Source of the DNA: Eubacteriales bacterium mix99
GTDB lineage: Bacteria > Bacillota > Clostridia > Caldicoprobacterales > DTU083
Assembly (NCBI GenBank): GCA_038396605.1
Contig: CP121690.1
Span: 2,942,356-3,006,355, forward strand
Direction of reading: 5' to 3'
DNA: 64,000 bases
Below the pieces are notes generated by a model that saw nothing but the letters and a program-made list of their open reading frames with translations, searched no databases and had not been told where the DNA came from. Shown here piece by piece: positions 1-8,201 of the stretch; positions within the stretch are counted from its first letter, which is position 1, and each line of letters begins with the position of its first letter. A program made the translations under genes and the position numbers.

Positions 1-28
1 CTGTCTCCTCAATGGACAAAGGTCTCAT
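1..28 (-). CDS. murF: UDP-N-acetylmuramoyl-tripeptide--D-Ala-D-Ala ligase, N-terminal fragment
   Basis: Only the first nine codons are inside the window. They read M-R-P-L-S-I-E-E-T, the usual opening of MurF. The ATG shares its first base with the murE stop codon (TGATG), so the two are translationally coupled. MurF adds D-Ala-D-Ala to the UDP-MurNAc-tripeptide made by MurE. The call rests on the short N-terminus plus dcw gene order. Confidence 0.7.
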
Positions 29-1479
29 CAGACTTTCTCCTTTCCCAGGAACTCCGCAACGATTTCCTTTTCATCAAAATGATAGGTCCGGCCTTTGACC
101 AGCTGATAGGTCTCATGACCTTTTCCGGCCAGGAGGATGACATCGCCTTTCCCTGCGGTTTTCAACGCATATTGGATGGCCTCCCTGCGATTCTCAATCA
201 CTTCAAAGGCGCAGTCCGTCTTTCGCAAGCCGGGGAGAATTTCGTTAATGATTGCCATGGGGGCCTCATCCCGTGGATTATCCGTCGTTACGATGCAAAA
301 GTCAGAGTATTTGCCTGCGATCTCTCCCATCATTGGCCGCTTTGCCCGTTCCCGGTTCCCGCCGCATCCAAATAAGGTAATCATTCTTCCTTTTGTCAGA
401 TCCCCGGCTGTCTTCAGGATATTTTCCAGGCCGTCCGGAGTATGGGCGTAGTCCAGAATAACGGAATAATCAGTGCCGGTATCCAGAAGCTCAAACCTGC
501 CCGGAACCCCCCGCATGGATTCCAGACCGCTGCGGATATCGGAAAGGGAAATTCCCGCCGCATAGCAGGCAGAAGCTGCGGCAAGGGCATTGTATACACT
601 GAACAAACCGGGAATGTGCAGGTTGATTCCGATGCTGGCACCCAGAATATGCAGATGAAAGGACACCCCCTCCGCTGTGATTTCAATATCCCGCGCAAAA
701 ATATCAGCAGGCTGATGGATGCCGTAGGTGAACACCTTGCCTTTCAGGCCTTCCAGAATCATCCGTCCGTTCTCATCATCCACATTGATCGCAGCAAGAC
801 GGCTCTGCTGAAATAATTTGGCCTTCGCATTGCGGTAATTTTCCATCGTGCCATGAAAGTCCAGATGATCCTCGGTAAGATTGGTGAACACTCCGACTTC
901 ATAATTACAACCTGCCACACGTTCCAAAGCCAGGGAATGGGAAGAGACTTCCATAACGGCCGCTTCCACCCCTTCCCGGGACATATCGCCCAACAGTTTC
1001 TGCAAATCCGGCGATTCCGGCGTCGTTCGCTGCGACGGGATCTTCCGGTTTCCGATAATGTTGGTAATGGTCCCGATCAGTCCCACCTTTTTCCCGGATT
1101 CCTCCAGGATGGATTTGATCATATAGGTAGTGGTTGTTTTCCCATTGGTACCTGTTACGCCAAATAATATCATATCCTTTGACGGGTTTCCATGGAAAAC
1201 GGCGGAAATCAGGCCCATGGCCCTGCGGGTATCTTCCACAAATACCCTGGTGATTCCCTCCGGAAGCGGAATATCCCTGTGGAGCAGCACCGCCACGGCC
1301 CCTTTTTCGACTGCCGCTGCAGCATATTTATGCCCGTCTGTCCGATAACCTTCTATACAAAAAAACAAGGACCCGGAGGTCGCCTGTCTCGAATCGTAAG
1401 TAATTGCATTGATATCAATGTCCAGGGATCCTTCTGCATGAAGAACTTCTGTATCTCTCAACATTTCCCTCAGTTGCAT
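28..1479 (-). CDS. murE: UDP-N-acetylmuramoyl-L-alanyl-D-glutamate--2,6-diaminopimelate ligase
   Basis: Cytoplasmic Mur ligase that adds the third stem-peptide residue to UDP-MurNAc-L-Ala-D-Glu using ATP. At 483 residues it has normal family length. The N-terminal domain binds the UDP sugar, the ATP-binding loop VTGTNGKTT is at residues 108-116, and the C-terminal ligase domain carries DNPRDEAP at 400-407. In characterised MurE proteins the DNPR form recognises meso-diaminopimelate rather than lysine, so the wall is predicted to be DAP-type. The gene lies between the PBP gene and murF in the dcw cluster and overlaps murF by one base. The ATG at 1479 has a GGGAGGAA-type ribosome-binding site just upstream. 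Confidence 0.97.
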   Translation of the reverse strand: MQLREMLRDTEVLHAEGSLDIDINAITYDSRQATSGSLFFCIEGYRTDGHKYAAAAVEKGAVAVLLHRDIPLPEGITRVFVEDTRRAMGLISAVFHGNPSKDMILFGVTGTNGKTTTTYMIKSILEESGKKVGLIGTITNIIGNRKIPSQRTTPESPDLQKLLGDMSREGVEAAVMEVSSHSLALERVAGCNYEVGVFTNLTEDHLDFHGTMENYRNAKAKLFQQSRLAAINVDDENGRMILEGLKGKVFTYGIHQPADIFARDIEITAEGVSFHLHILGASIGINLHIPGLFSVYNALAAASACYAAGISLSDIRSGLESMRGVPGRFELLDTGTDYSVILDYAHTPDGLENILKTAGDLTKGRMITLFGCGGNRERAKRPMMGEIAGKYSDFCIVTTDNPRDEAPMAIINEILPGLRKTDCAFEVIENRREAIQYALKTAGKGDVILLAGKGHETYQLVKGRTYHFDEKEIVAEFLGKEKV

Positions 1480-1622
1480 TCCAATTCCTCCCAGCCGCCA
1501 CCCTTATTCAGGCAGCCTGTTTCTTTTGTAAGTATATACGAAAATATTACCATTTATACCCTCTCTGCCCCTTCCTGAATCCCCGGAGTCCTCCGTATCC
1601 TCCGCACCGGAAGGCCCCTGTC

Positions 1623-1705
1623 CCGGATGGCCGGCAGCAAACCGTTCAGCGCTCATTCGGAAGATCCCCGGCCGGATGGCCGGTTAACCGGCGAGTCCCG
1701 GCCGG
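1623..1705. repeat. GC-rich inverted and direct repeats between PBP gene and murE
   Basis: The 233-base gap between the PBP gene and murE contains CCGGATGGCCGG twice (1623-1634 and 1672-1683). It also has a perfect 14-base palindrome GCCGGTTAACCGGC at 1679-1692 and CCCGGCCGG copies on both sides of it. The RNA could fold into a strong hairpin directly after the PBP stop codon, but no T-run follows, so a classical terminator is not supported. It could be a transcript-stabilising or attenuating structure. Confidence 0.5.
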
Positions 1706-1712
1706 TATCCTC

Positions 1713-3857
1713 CTATTTCGGCGGTTCAAAGGACACCGTCACCACTGTATCCGGCGCAACCACGGTATCCGCAGGTGGATCCTGACGAACCGATATGCCG
1801 GAGCCCTCAATCTGAAGCCTGAGACCAGCTGAAGTCAGGATATTGTTTACTTCCCGTACGGATTTCTTGGTAACATCCGGGACAGCAACCTGTTCGCCTT
1901 CTCCCTCCGCGGAGCCGGATCCGTTTCCGGTATACAGCAGCACCGTGGTATCGACCAGTACTTCCGCTTCCGGCAGCGGCATCTGTTTCGTAACTTTCGT
2001 GCCGGAAGACTCCGCCAGATAATCCAGCCCGGCTTCATGCAGCACCCGGGCCGCTTCCGTCAGGGACTTGCCGGTTACGTTTGGTACGGTGACTTTCCGG
2101 GTTTCCTTCCTGGTGTCTTCATCAAATACCGGCTTCACTCCAAGATACTTCAACGTGTCCTCCAGAATGGATTTCACATAAGGCGCAGCCACCACACTGC
2201 CAAAATCCACTGCAACCTTCGGCTCATCCACCATGAAAAGGACAATTACCTGGGGATCATCCGCCGGTGCGAATCCGATAAAGGAAGAAATCACTGCCCC
2301 CTGCTTGATCCCGCCGCCGGGACTGTATTTCTGGGCAGTTCCGGTTTTGCCTCCGACCCGATAACCCGGGATATACGCTTTCTTTCCGCTGCCCTCGCTC
2401 ACCACGCTCTGCAGCACTTCCCGCATGATTTGCGATGTTTCGGGGGAAATCACCTGGCGAACTTTTACGGGATCGATTTCCTCATGGGATTTTTTGTTCC
2501 CGTCATCAAAGTCCAGCGCCCGGACCAGTCTTGGCTGCATCAGGGACCCGCCGTTGATCACAGCCGATACTGCATTGATCAGCTGAAGCGGCGTTACCGC
2601 AATGGCCTGACCGAACCCCATACGTGCCAGGTCCACATTCTTGACCGATGCCTGGTTCATAATCACGCCGCTTTCCTCACCGGCAATGTCCACACCGGTC
2701 CGGCTGCCAAAACCAAAAGCATGAATATAATCATAGAACCGATCCACTCCCAGCCCCAAAGCCATATCCATAAAAGCCGGATTGCAGGAATGCTGAACGA
2801 CTTCAAAAAAAGTCTGCTGTCCATGGCCTCCCACCTTCCAGCATTTGATCCTCTGGCCATCCACAATCCGGTATCCGGGATCAAAAAAGGTGGAATTTTT
2901 TGTTACAACTCCTTCCTCCAGGGCAGAAGCTGCCGTAACAATCTTAAACGTCGAGCCGGGATCCATATTGTCCTTGACGGCAATATTCTTTACATAATCC
3001 TCCATAGCTTTATAGCCGAGCTTCCGGGGCGGATCGTTGGAATCAAAATTCGGGCGGTTGGCCATGCCAAGAATGTCCCCTGTTTTGGGGTCCATTACAA
3101 TGGCATAGATCTTGCTGGCCTGATAATTATCCATTGCATCCGAAACAGCTTTTTCGGTAAAATACTGAATGGTCTGATCAATGGTAAGAATCAGATTCCA
3201 TCCGTCTATGGGAGGAACGAGCCGCTCCACATTATCCGAAGTTTCCTTTCCCTTTGCGTCCGTTTCCATCACGATCCGCCCGGGAACCCCTTTCAGGTAT
3301 TTATCATAATACAATTCCAGGCCTTCCTGCCCTTTCAGGCCTTCGCCCGGATCCGCATATTTCATGGTAAATCCCAGGACATGGGAAGCCAGATCTCCGT
3401 TGGGATAATACCGTTTCGGCTCCTCCGTGAAGTAAACGCCCTTGATACTCAGTTTACGGATCTTCACCGATTCTTCCCGGCTCAGCTGGCGCTTGATCCA
3501 AACTTCAGACTTCTTTTTGTCTGCAAGCTTTTTATAGAGTTCCTCCCCATCCATCTGCAAAATGGCAGCCAGCTTCTCCGAAGCATCCTTCGGATCCTCC
3601 AGCTGCCCGGGACGCACCGCAATGCTGTCTGCACTGGCACTCTGTGCCAGAACAACCTTATTCCGGTCATATATAATGCCTCTCTTAGGATAAACATCCA
3701 AAGTCCTGGTCCACTGATCCATTGCTTTTTCCTGAAGTTCATTCCCCCAAGCCAATTGAATATAGCCGGTTCGGATAATCAGTGCAAAAAGGATCAGCAT
3801 AGTCACCAGCAAAAATATCAGAAGCCTTTTTCGATTTGTCACTGCAGGCGCTGACAT
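1713..3857 (-). CDS. Class B penicillin-binding protein with two PASTA domains (FtsI/SpoVD type)
   Basis: Membrane-anchored D,D-transpeptidase that cross-links septal peptidoglycan. It has 714 residues. One membrane segment at about 11-30 is followed by the dimerisation domain (about 55-215) and the transpeptidase domain. The catalytic motifs are S302-T-F-K305, S357-C-N359 and K504-T-G506. Two PASTA domains lie at about 588-643 and 656-710. Bacillus has both PBP2B (vegetative, two PASTA) and SpoVD (sporulation, one PASTA) next to murE. Here there is a single gene with two PASTA domains, so it may serve vegetative division and possibly the spore septum too. It is preceded by ftsL, its expected partner in the divisome. 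Confidence 0.93.
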   Translation of the reverse strand: MSAPAVTNRKRLLIFLLVTMLILFALIIRTGYIQLAWGNELQEKAMDQWTRTLDVYPKRGIIYDRNKVVLAQSASADSIAVRPGQLEDPKDASEKLAAILQMDGEELYKKLADKKKSEVWIKRQLSREESVKIRKLSIKGVYFTEEPKRYYPNGDLASHVLGFTMKYADPGEGLKGQEGLELYYDKYLKGVPGRIVMETDAKGKETSDNVERLVPPIDGWNLILTIDQTIQYFTEKAVSDAMDNYQASKIYAIVMDPKTGDILGMANRPNFDSNDPPRKLGYKAMEDYVKNIAVKDNMDPGSTFKIVTAASALEEGVVTKNSTFFDPGYRIVDGQRIKCWKVGGHGQQTFFEVVQHSCNPAFMDMALGLGVDRFYDYIHAFGFGSRTGVDIAGEESGVIMNQASVKNVDLARMGFGQAIAVTPLQLINAVSAVINGGSLMQPRLVRALDFDDGNKKSHEEIDPVKVRQVISPETSQIMREVLQSVVSEGSGKKAYIPGYRVGGKTGTAQKYSPGGGIKQGAVISSFIGFAPADDPQVIVLFMVDEPKVAVDFGSVVAAPYVKSILEDTLKYLGVKPVFDEDTRKETRKVTVPNVTGKSLTEAARVLHEAGLDYLAESSGTKVTKQMPLPEAEVLVDTTVLLYTGNGSGSAEGEGEQVAVPDVTKKSVREVNNILTSAGLRLQIEGSGISVRQDPPADTVVAPDTVVTVSFEPPK

Positions 3858-3893
3858 CGTTCATTCCCCCTTCCGGAAAGCAGGAAACAAGTG

Positions 3894-4376
3894 CTAGTTG
3901 GATAATCCCAGAAGACGATTCCAGATGCTTTTCCCCGGTCGGCCTGTTTTTTCGGCATCCACATGTTTCTCCTGCTTTCCGGGTTCCTTTGGAAGTTCCA
4001 CATATTGAACCTGACCGCTTTCCGGATACTGCATGTTTAAGTCTGCAGTTGCCTTGAATTCAATGTTGTTCAGGTCCTCACCGCCGGCAAGTTCCACCTT
4101 CAGCCTGTCCTGCTGACTGTATACCTTGTCAAGGGAATCTTCCAATTCCGCAATACGGTCATGGTAATTCATAATCAAAGTGTAACGAAAAACAGCAAAG
4201 CAAGCGACAGCAAAACAAACCAAAACCATTCCGATGGTCAGGATCTTGTTCCGGATACTGCGCTCCGGATAAACCCTCCTGCCGGATTGTCTTTTCGGTG
4301 CCGGCTCCTCCTTTCGGGACGGTTCCGGAATCGGCTCCATCTCTTCAAGGTATCCGTATTTCTCTGCTACTACCAT
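3894..4376 (-). CDS. ftsL: FtsL-like septum formation protein
   Basis: A 160-residue bitopic membrane protein in the ftsL position between rsmH and the PBP gene. The N-terminus is basic and cytoplasmic (about residues 1-45), followed by one hydrophobic segment (about 46-68). The rest is an extracytoplasmic region starting with a short coiled-coil-like stretch rich in Glu, Leu and Gln (YHDRIAELEDSLDKVY). FtsL proteins diverge strongly in sequence, so identification rests on size, topology and dcw position. It ends 36 bases before the PBP gene and begins five bases after the rsmH stop. Its C-terminal part is longer than in Bacillus FtsL. Confidence 0.75.
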   Translation of the reverse strand: MVVAEKYGYLEEMEPIPEPSRKEEPAPKRQSGRRVYPERSIRNKILTIGMVLVCFAVACFAVFRYTLIMNYHDRIAELEDSLDKVYSQQDRLKVELAGGEDLNNIEFKATADLNMQYPESGQVQYVELPKEPGKQEKHVDAEKTGRPGKSIWNRLLGLSN

Positions 4377-4381
4377 TTTAT

Positions 4382-5344
4382 TCAGCCTCCCTGCTGTTTA
4401 TGAGTTCCGCAATTCTGTTGAAGCTTCTGACATACCCGAAGCTTTGCACTGCGGGATCGGGGATTTGTTTCCAATTCCACATCATTTGGAATAATCGGCT
4501 TTTTTGTCAAAATCTTTACTTCCGGAATTCTCCCGCAAGTGCAGATGGGGGCATCCGGCGGGCAAATACAGGGATCCTGCAGATTTCGAAAGGTTCTTTT
4601 TACAATCCGATCCTCCAGCGAATGAAAGGTTATGATACAAAGACGTCCGCCCGGCTTCAGAATACTCACGGCATTTCGGATCCCGTCTTCCAGAAGACTC
4701 AGCTCCTGGTTCACTTCAATCCGGATTGCCTGGAACGTCCGCCTGGCTGGATGAGGCCCCTTTCGTCTGGCGGAAGCCGGTATGGCTTTCTTAATTACCT
4801 TTACCAGCTCCCCGGTGGTGGCAATGGGGCGGTTTTCCACAATAAACCGGGCGATCCGTTTCGCCCAGCGCTCTTCCCCGTATTCCCGGATGACCCTGGC
4901 CAGCTCTGCTTCCGGATACCCGTTCACCAGTTCATAGGCACTGAACTCCTGCGTGGTATCCATCCGCATATCCAGACGGACATCCTCCCTGTAGGAGAAT
5001 CCTCTCTTCACAGCATCCAACTGATAGGAAGAGACCCCAAGATCCATCAGCATACCATCTGCAGCAGGGATACCAAGGTCTGACATTATTTCCCTTATTT
5101 CAATATAATTGCCATGCACCGGTGAAAGAAAAGGCCCGTAATCCTTCAGCCTTTCAGAAACCGCCAGGATTGCCTCCGGATCCCGATCCACTCCGATCAG
5201 TCTGCCGCCGGGAACAATCCGCTTCAATATCTCTATGGAATGTCCTCCGCCGCCGATGGTGCCGTCCACATATATTCCGCCGGGGGCAGGGTTCAGGTAT
5301 TTCAATGTCTCCTGCAGCAATACAGGGGTATGATGAAATTCCAT
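4382..5344 (-). CDS. rsmH: 16S rRNA (cytosine-1402-N4)-methyltransferase
   Basis: SAM-dependent methylation of C1402 in the 16S rRNA decoding centre (formerly MraW). I place the start at the ATG at 5344 (protein begins [10 protein letters not shown], 320 residues, normal family length). GGAAGGAG lies just upstream, and the longer frame reading into mraZ would add 18 uncharacteristic residues. The SAM-binding glycine-rich motif [10 protein letters not shown] lies near residue 27, and further family signatures include [10 protein letters not shown]. It follows mraZ by 22 bases and precedes ftsL by five. Confidence 0.96.
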   Translation of the reverse strand: MEFHHTPVLLQETLKYLNPAPGGIYVDGTIGGGGHSIEILKRIVPGGRLIGVDRDPEAILAVSERLKDYGPFLSPVHGNYIEIREIMSDLGIPAADGMLMDLGVSSYQLDAVKRGFSYREDVRLDMRMDTTQEFSAYELVNGYPEAELARVIREYGEERWAKRIARFIVENRPIATTGELVKVIKKAIPASARRKGPHPARRTFQAIRIEVNQELSLLEDGIRNAVSILKPGGRLCIITFHSLEDRIVKRTFRNLQDPCICPPDAPICTCGRIPEVKILTKKPIIPNDVELETNPRSRSAKLRVCQKLQQNCGTHKQQGG

Positions 5345-5366
5345 AACCGCATTCTCCTTCCCCTGA

Positions 5367-5798
5367 TCAGATACCCAGTTCTGCCATATGTTCCACAATT
5401 TTGTCCTGGCTCAGACTGGATTCATTGTTGTAGGCATCCCATGCATCCCTGTCCCAGATTTCGACCCGGGTGGAGACGCCGATAATGGCCAGTTCCTTAT
5501 TCAAATCGGCATGCTGTCTCAGATTGGCCGGAATCAGGATCCTCCCCTGCTTATCCACCCCGCATTCCGCGGCGCCGGCAAAGAAAAAACGGATAAAGGC
5601 CCGTGCATCCTTGCTGGTAAGGGGCAGGGTACGCAGCTTTTTCTCCAGATTGCTCCATTCCCCGTTGGGGTAAACAAACAAGCAATGATCCAGTCCTTTC
5701 GTTACCACAAACTTCTCGCCCAGTTCCTCCCGAAACTTTGCAGGCAGGATGACTCTTCCCTTTGGATCGATCGTATGTTGATATTCCCCAATGAACAA
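5367..5798 (-). CDS. mraZ: Transcriptional regulator MraZ
   Basis: A 143-residue protein with two AbrB-like beta domains. Each half has the hallmark pattern: [13 protein letters not shown] near residue 12, and [13 protein letters not shown] near residue 82. MraZ is the first gene of most dcw clusters and binds repeats in front of its own operon. The start codon is TTG at 5798, with GTGAGG upstream. The protein begins [10 protein letters not shown], the normal N-terminus. Three direct repeats matching MraZ operators lie 48 to 74 bases upstream (see separate entry). Confidence 0.96.
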   Translation of the reverse strand: MFIGEYQHTIDPKGRVILPAKFREELGEKFVVTKGLDHCLFVYPNGEWSNLEKKLRTLPLTSKDARAFIRFFFAGAAECGVDKQGRILIPANLRQHADLNKELAIIGVSTRVEIWDRDAWDAYNNESSLSQDKIVEHMAELGI

Positions 5799-5845
5799 GC
5801 CGCCTCACCCACTTCCCTGTCTCCGTCATGGAAGATGCCCATCCA

Positions 5846-5872
5846 CCACTTTACTCCACTTTGTACCACTCT
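5846..5872 (-). promoter_or_regulatory. MraZ operator: three direct repeats with 10-bp period
   Basis: On the minus strand the sequence reads AGAGTGG-TAC, AAAGTGG-AGT, AAAGTGG, three 7-base boxes spaced exactly 10 bases apart (plus-strand positions 5866-5872, 5856-5862, 5846-5852). MraZ proteins bind tandem GTGG-containing repeats with one-helical-turn spacing in front of mraZ. The location between the probable promoter and the mraZ start fits autorepression of the dcw operon. Confidence 0.8.
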
Positions 5873-5926
5873 ACTCTATTATTCTATATGGCTTCCTGAA
5901 TTCCTCCCACATTCAAAAAGTTTCAT

Positions 5927-5962
5927 AAAAAAAGAGTGCACAGAATTCATCCCGTTGCACTC
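5927..5962 (-). terminator. Rho-independent terminator after the metallophosphoesterase gene
   Basis: Stem GAGTGCA / TGCACTC (5956-5962 with 5934-5940) followed on the minus strand by seven Ts (5933-5927). It begins 12 bases past the stop codon of the upstream gene and insulates the mraZ promoter region. Confidence 0.85.
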
Positions 5963-5973
5963 CAATACTGTGG

Positions 5974-6666
5974 TCAAGCGATTCTCTTCAGGCGGAAACC
6001 GATATGGTCGCAGGATACCAGGTGGTACCGGGTACCCTTGTATTCTCCTTCAAAAGCGTCTCTCGTTCCTTCTCCATGCAGATGCCCGTATACCACATGG
6101 GAAAGCTGATACTGTTCCAGAATCCTCACAGCATCCGTAATCCTGCCTCCCTCGCCAAAGGGAGGATAATGAAGCAGGACAATCCGGCTGTCCGCGGACC
6201 GGTTCGCATGATCCAGGGATAGTTTCAGCCGTTGAAGCTCTCTTTTATATATCTTGGTATCGTGTTCTCCGAAATCCTTTGTGCCGGGATGGATCCAGCC
6301 CCTTGTGCCGCAGTAGGCAATGCCGTCCAACAGAAAGCTGTCATTCTGCAGGACGTGCATGGAGGGAGGCAAAATGCTCCGTACCCTGGACAGGGAAGAC
6401 CACCAGTAATCGTGGTTCCCACGGATCAGAACCTTTTCCCCCGGAAGTCTGCCGATGCTCAAAAGGTCCGGCCTTGCTTCCTCCAGCCGCATGGCCCAGC
6501 TGATATCTCCCGGGATCAGAACGATATCCTTCGGTCCGACCCGTTTTCTCCAGTCTTCCTGTATCCTGTCCCAATGATGAATCCACTGGCTCCCAAAAAC
6601 ATCCATGGGTTTGTTGACCGCTCCGGAAAGATGAAGATCCCCGATTGCAAAAACGCAGCGTTTCAT
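5974..6666 (-). CDS. Calcineurin-like metallophosphoesterase
   Basis: A 230-residue predicted cytoplasmic phosphoesterase with no signal peptide or membrane segment. The dinuclear metal-site motifs are all present in order: GDLHL (residues 9-13), GDISWAM (about 53-59), GNHDYWW (about 83-89) and GHLHG near residue 195. The tryptophan-rich signatures resemble the COG1768 branch of predicted phosphohydrolases, whose substrate is unknown to me. It starts eight bases after the adenylate-kinase-like gene and is followed by a terminator, so the two genes form a unit. A nucleotide-related substrate is therefore plausible but is inference. Confidence 0.85.
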   Translation of the reverse strand: MKRCVFAIGDLHLSGAVNKPMDVFGSQWIHHWDRIQEDWRKRVGPKDIVLIPGDISWAMRLEEARPDLLSIGRLPGEKVLIRGNHDYWWSSLSRVRSILPPSMHVLQNDSFLLDGIAYCGTRGWIHPGTKDFGEHDTKIYKRELQRLKLSLDHANRSADSRIVLLHYPPFGEGGRITDAVRILEQYQLSHVVYGHLHGEGTRDAFEGEYKGTRYHLVSCDHIGFRLKRIA

Positions 6667-6674
6667 ACTGCGCC

Positions 6675-7331
6675 TTACAGAATGCCTTTCTGCTTCATTT
6701 GTTCCATTATCCCGTCATTGATCTCCTGCGGTGTTTTGGAAACATCCTGAACCAGAAAATGGATATAGGCTGTCTCATGGTTATGGTAATAATCCTGAAG
6801 CGGTGCGGTCTTGCCTTTGTATTCCTCCAGCCGCTTCCGGATGGTTTCCCTGTTGTCGTCCTCCCTCCGGATCAGGGGGACATGGCAGTCCGGACATTCC
6901 TCCAGATGCTGGCTTTCATGAAATACCCGCTTGCAGTTGGGACAGATTTGCCTGCCCAGAATACGGAAAAAAAGAACTTCCGGTACAACGTCCAGTTCTA
7001 TGATCAAATCCACCGGGCGGCCCATGCCGGCCAGGATTTCATCCAGTGCCTCCGCCTGGGCAATCGTTCTGGGATACCCGTCAAAAATCACTCCGTTCTG
7101 GAACTCCGGCTTACAAATTCCATCCGCCACTGCTTTGTTTACCACATCATCCGAGACCAGCTTTCCTTCCCTGATCACCTGTAACTCCGGATACAACGGG
7201 TGAGTCGGATGGTTCAGTATTTCACGGAACAAATCCCCTGTGGACAATTGTTTTACATGCAGACGCCTTGCCAGAAGACTCCCCTGCGTTCCTTTGCCTG
7301 ATCCGGGCGGACCCAGCAGTATGATATTCAT
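6675..7331 (-). CDS. Adenylate kinase family protein with zinc-binding lid
   Basis: Transfers phosphate between ATP and a nucleoside monophosphate, AMP by family default. It has 218 residues. The P-loop is GPPGSGKGTQ at 7-16, the NMP-binding helix region contains LSTGDLFRE (34-42), and DGYPRT is present at about 84. The lid carries CPNC and CPDC, four cysteines that would bind zinc as in Gram-positive adenylate kinases. The main adk gene of Firmicutes sits in the ribosomal-protein operon; this copy is elsewhere and pairs with a metallophosphoesterase. The segment after the first NMP motif (NHPTHPLYPELQ) differs from the usual adenylate kinase sequence. It is therefore probably a second paralogue, perhaps with changed NMP preference. 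GAGGAGG lies seven bases before the ATG. Confidence 0.88.
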   Translation of the reverse strand: MNIILLGPPGSGKGTQGSLLARRLHVKQLSTGDLFREILNHPTHPLYPELQVIREGKLVSDDVVNKAVADGICKPEFQNGVIFDGYPRTIAQAEALDEILAGMGRPVDLIIELDVVPEVLFFRILGRQICPNCKRVFHESQHLEECPDCHVPLIRREDDNRETIRKRLEEYKGKTAPLQDYYHNHETAYIHFLVQDVSKTPQEINDGIMEQMKQKGIL

Positions 7332-7441
7332 AATACTCCTCCTCGTCTTTCCTGATTCTGCAGAAATATGACTTAGGCTGTCAAATCATGGCCTTTATTC
7401 TACTAAATCCACTGCCGTTTGGCAAATCATATTTTCCGGTT

Positions 7442-7903
7442 TTATTTGGAATACTTATCCGCTATACTGGAGGCGGCATAGGAATCCGGCTTGATTTTAC
7501 AATCAAACCCACAGGATTTGACCCAACCGACAATCTCAGGGATCATCTTCGAAGATGGTCCTTCATAACCGGCATCCACATGAATATCAATGTCGCAATT
7601 CATTCCCGCATCTGTCAGGTCATCCGACAGTTTCCGGGCCATTTCAAGACTGATGCCGGTCTCAAACAAAATCTTCTGCTCGATGTTGGAAATCTTTTTG
7701 GTCCGCCTTATATCATAGAAGAAAATTCCACCTCTTCCGATCCGCCAGACCGCTACCACCAATACGACCTTGGTAATATCAAAATTCTGGGAATCCGTAC
7801 CGACGGTAATGCGGACCGGGTTGCCCCTGCCTTCCTCGATATATTTCCTGATCAGGCTGCACATCCTGCCGTAACTGACTTCTCCATATGTGATACTCTT
7901 CAT
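7442..7903 (-). CDS. YkuK-like ribonuclease H-fold protein (DUF458)
   Basis: I place the start at the ATG at 7903 (153 residues), which has GGAGGG upstream; the open frame extends 19 codons further without a ribosome-binding site. The protein matches the YkuK/DUF458 family, predicted to have an RNase H fold. Acidic positions within VGTDSQNF, HVDAGYEG and the C-terminal KPDSYAAS block are candidate metal ligands. Function is unknown; a nuclease is assumed from fold only. It is divergently arranged with the regulator gene at 8202. Confidence 0.8.
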   Translation of the reverse strand: MKSITYGEVSYGRMCSLIRKYIEEGRGNPVRITVGTDSQNFDITKVVLVVAVWRIGRGGIFFYDIRRTKKISNIEQKILFETGISLEMARKLSDDLTDAGMNCDIDIHVDAGYEGPSSKMIPEIVGWVKSCGFDCKIKPDSYAASSIADKYSK

Positions 7904-8126
7904 ATGCCCTCCCTCCTCTCCGCAACGATGCGATAAACTGTCGCTGTCTGAAGTTTCCATCTCACAATCATAGAACGTTCCTTCCCATTATACAATAGGA
8001 CTGTGGGAGCATGCACTGTTATTTTATACTTTTAATGGATTTATTACTCTATTCATACAAATACCGGAAAAATACAACGTCAGCAAAAAACGACCGGCCT
8101 GGCAGGAATGGATTGCCCCATATGAA

Positions 8127-8155
8127 TTGAAAAGAAGATGACATCCTGTTAAAAT
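8127..8155 (+). promoter_or_regulatory. Sigma-A type promoter of the regulator gene
   Basis: TTGAAA (8127-8132), 17-base spacer, TAAAAT (8150-8155). It lies 47 bases before the start codon at 8202, in the 298-base divergent region shared with the ykuK-like gene. TACCAATA follows at 8169-8176, just past the predicted transcription start. Confidence 0.7.
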
Positions 8156-8168
8156 AGGGACAGCACAA

Positions 8169-8176
8169 TACCAATA
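8169..8176 (+). promoter_or_regulatory. TACCAAT motif, candidate operator (copy 1)
   Basis: TACCAATA lies downstream of the regulator promoter. The same heptamer occurs twice upstream of the helicase gene, at 8960 and 8991. A shared operator for the HTH regulator is inferred, not shown. Confidence 0.35.
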
Positions 8177-8201
8177 GGAAATATATGAAAAGGGGATTCA
8201 T

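Noticed and set aside
2037-3854. A 605-codon plus-strand frame over the PBP gene
   Set aside because: It is antisense to a protein with intact penicillin-binding motifs; the translation is low-complexity and unlike any family.
7973-7980. GAACGTTC upstream of the ykuK-like gene as an SOS box
   Set aside because: The two half-sites lack the four-base spacer required by Gram-positive LexA sites.
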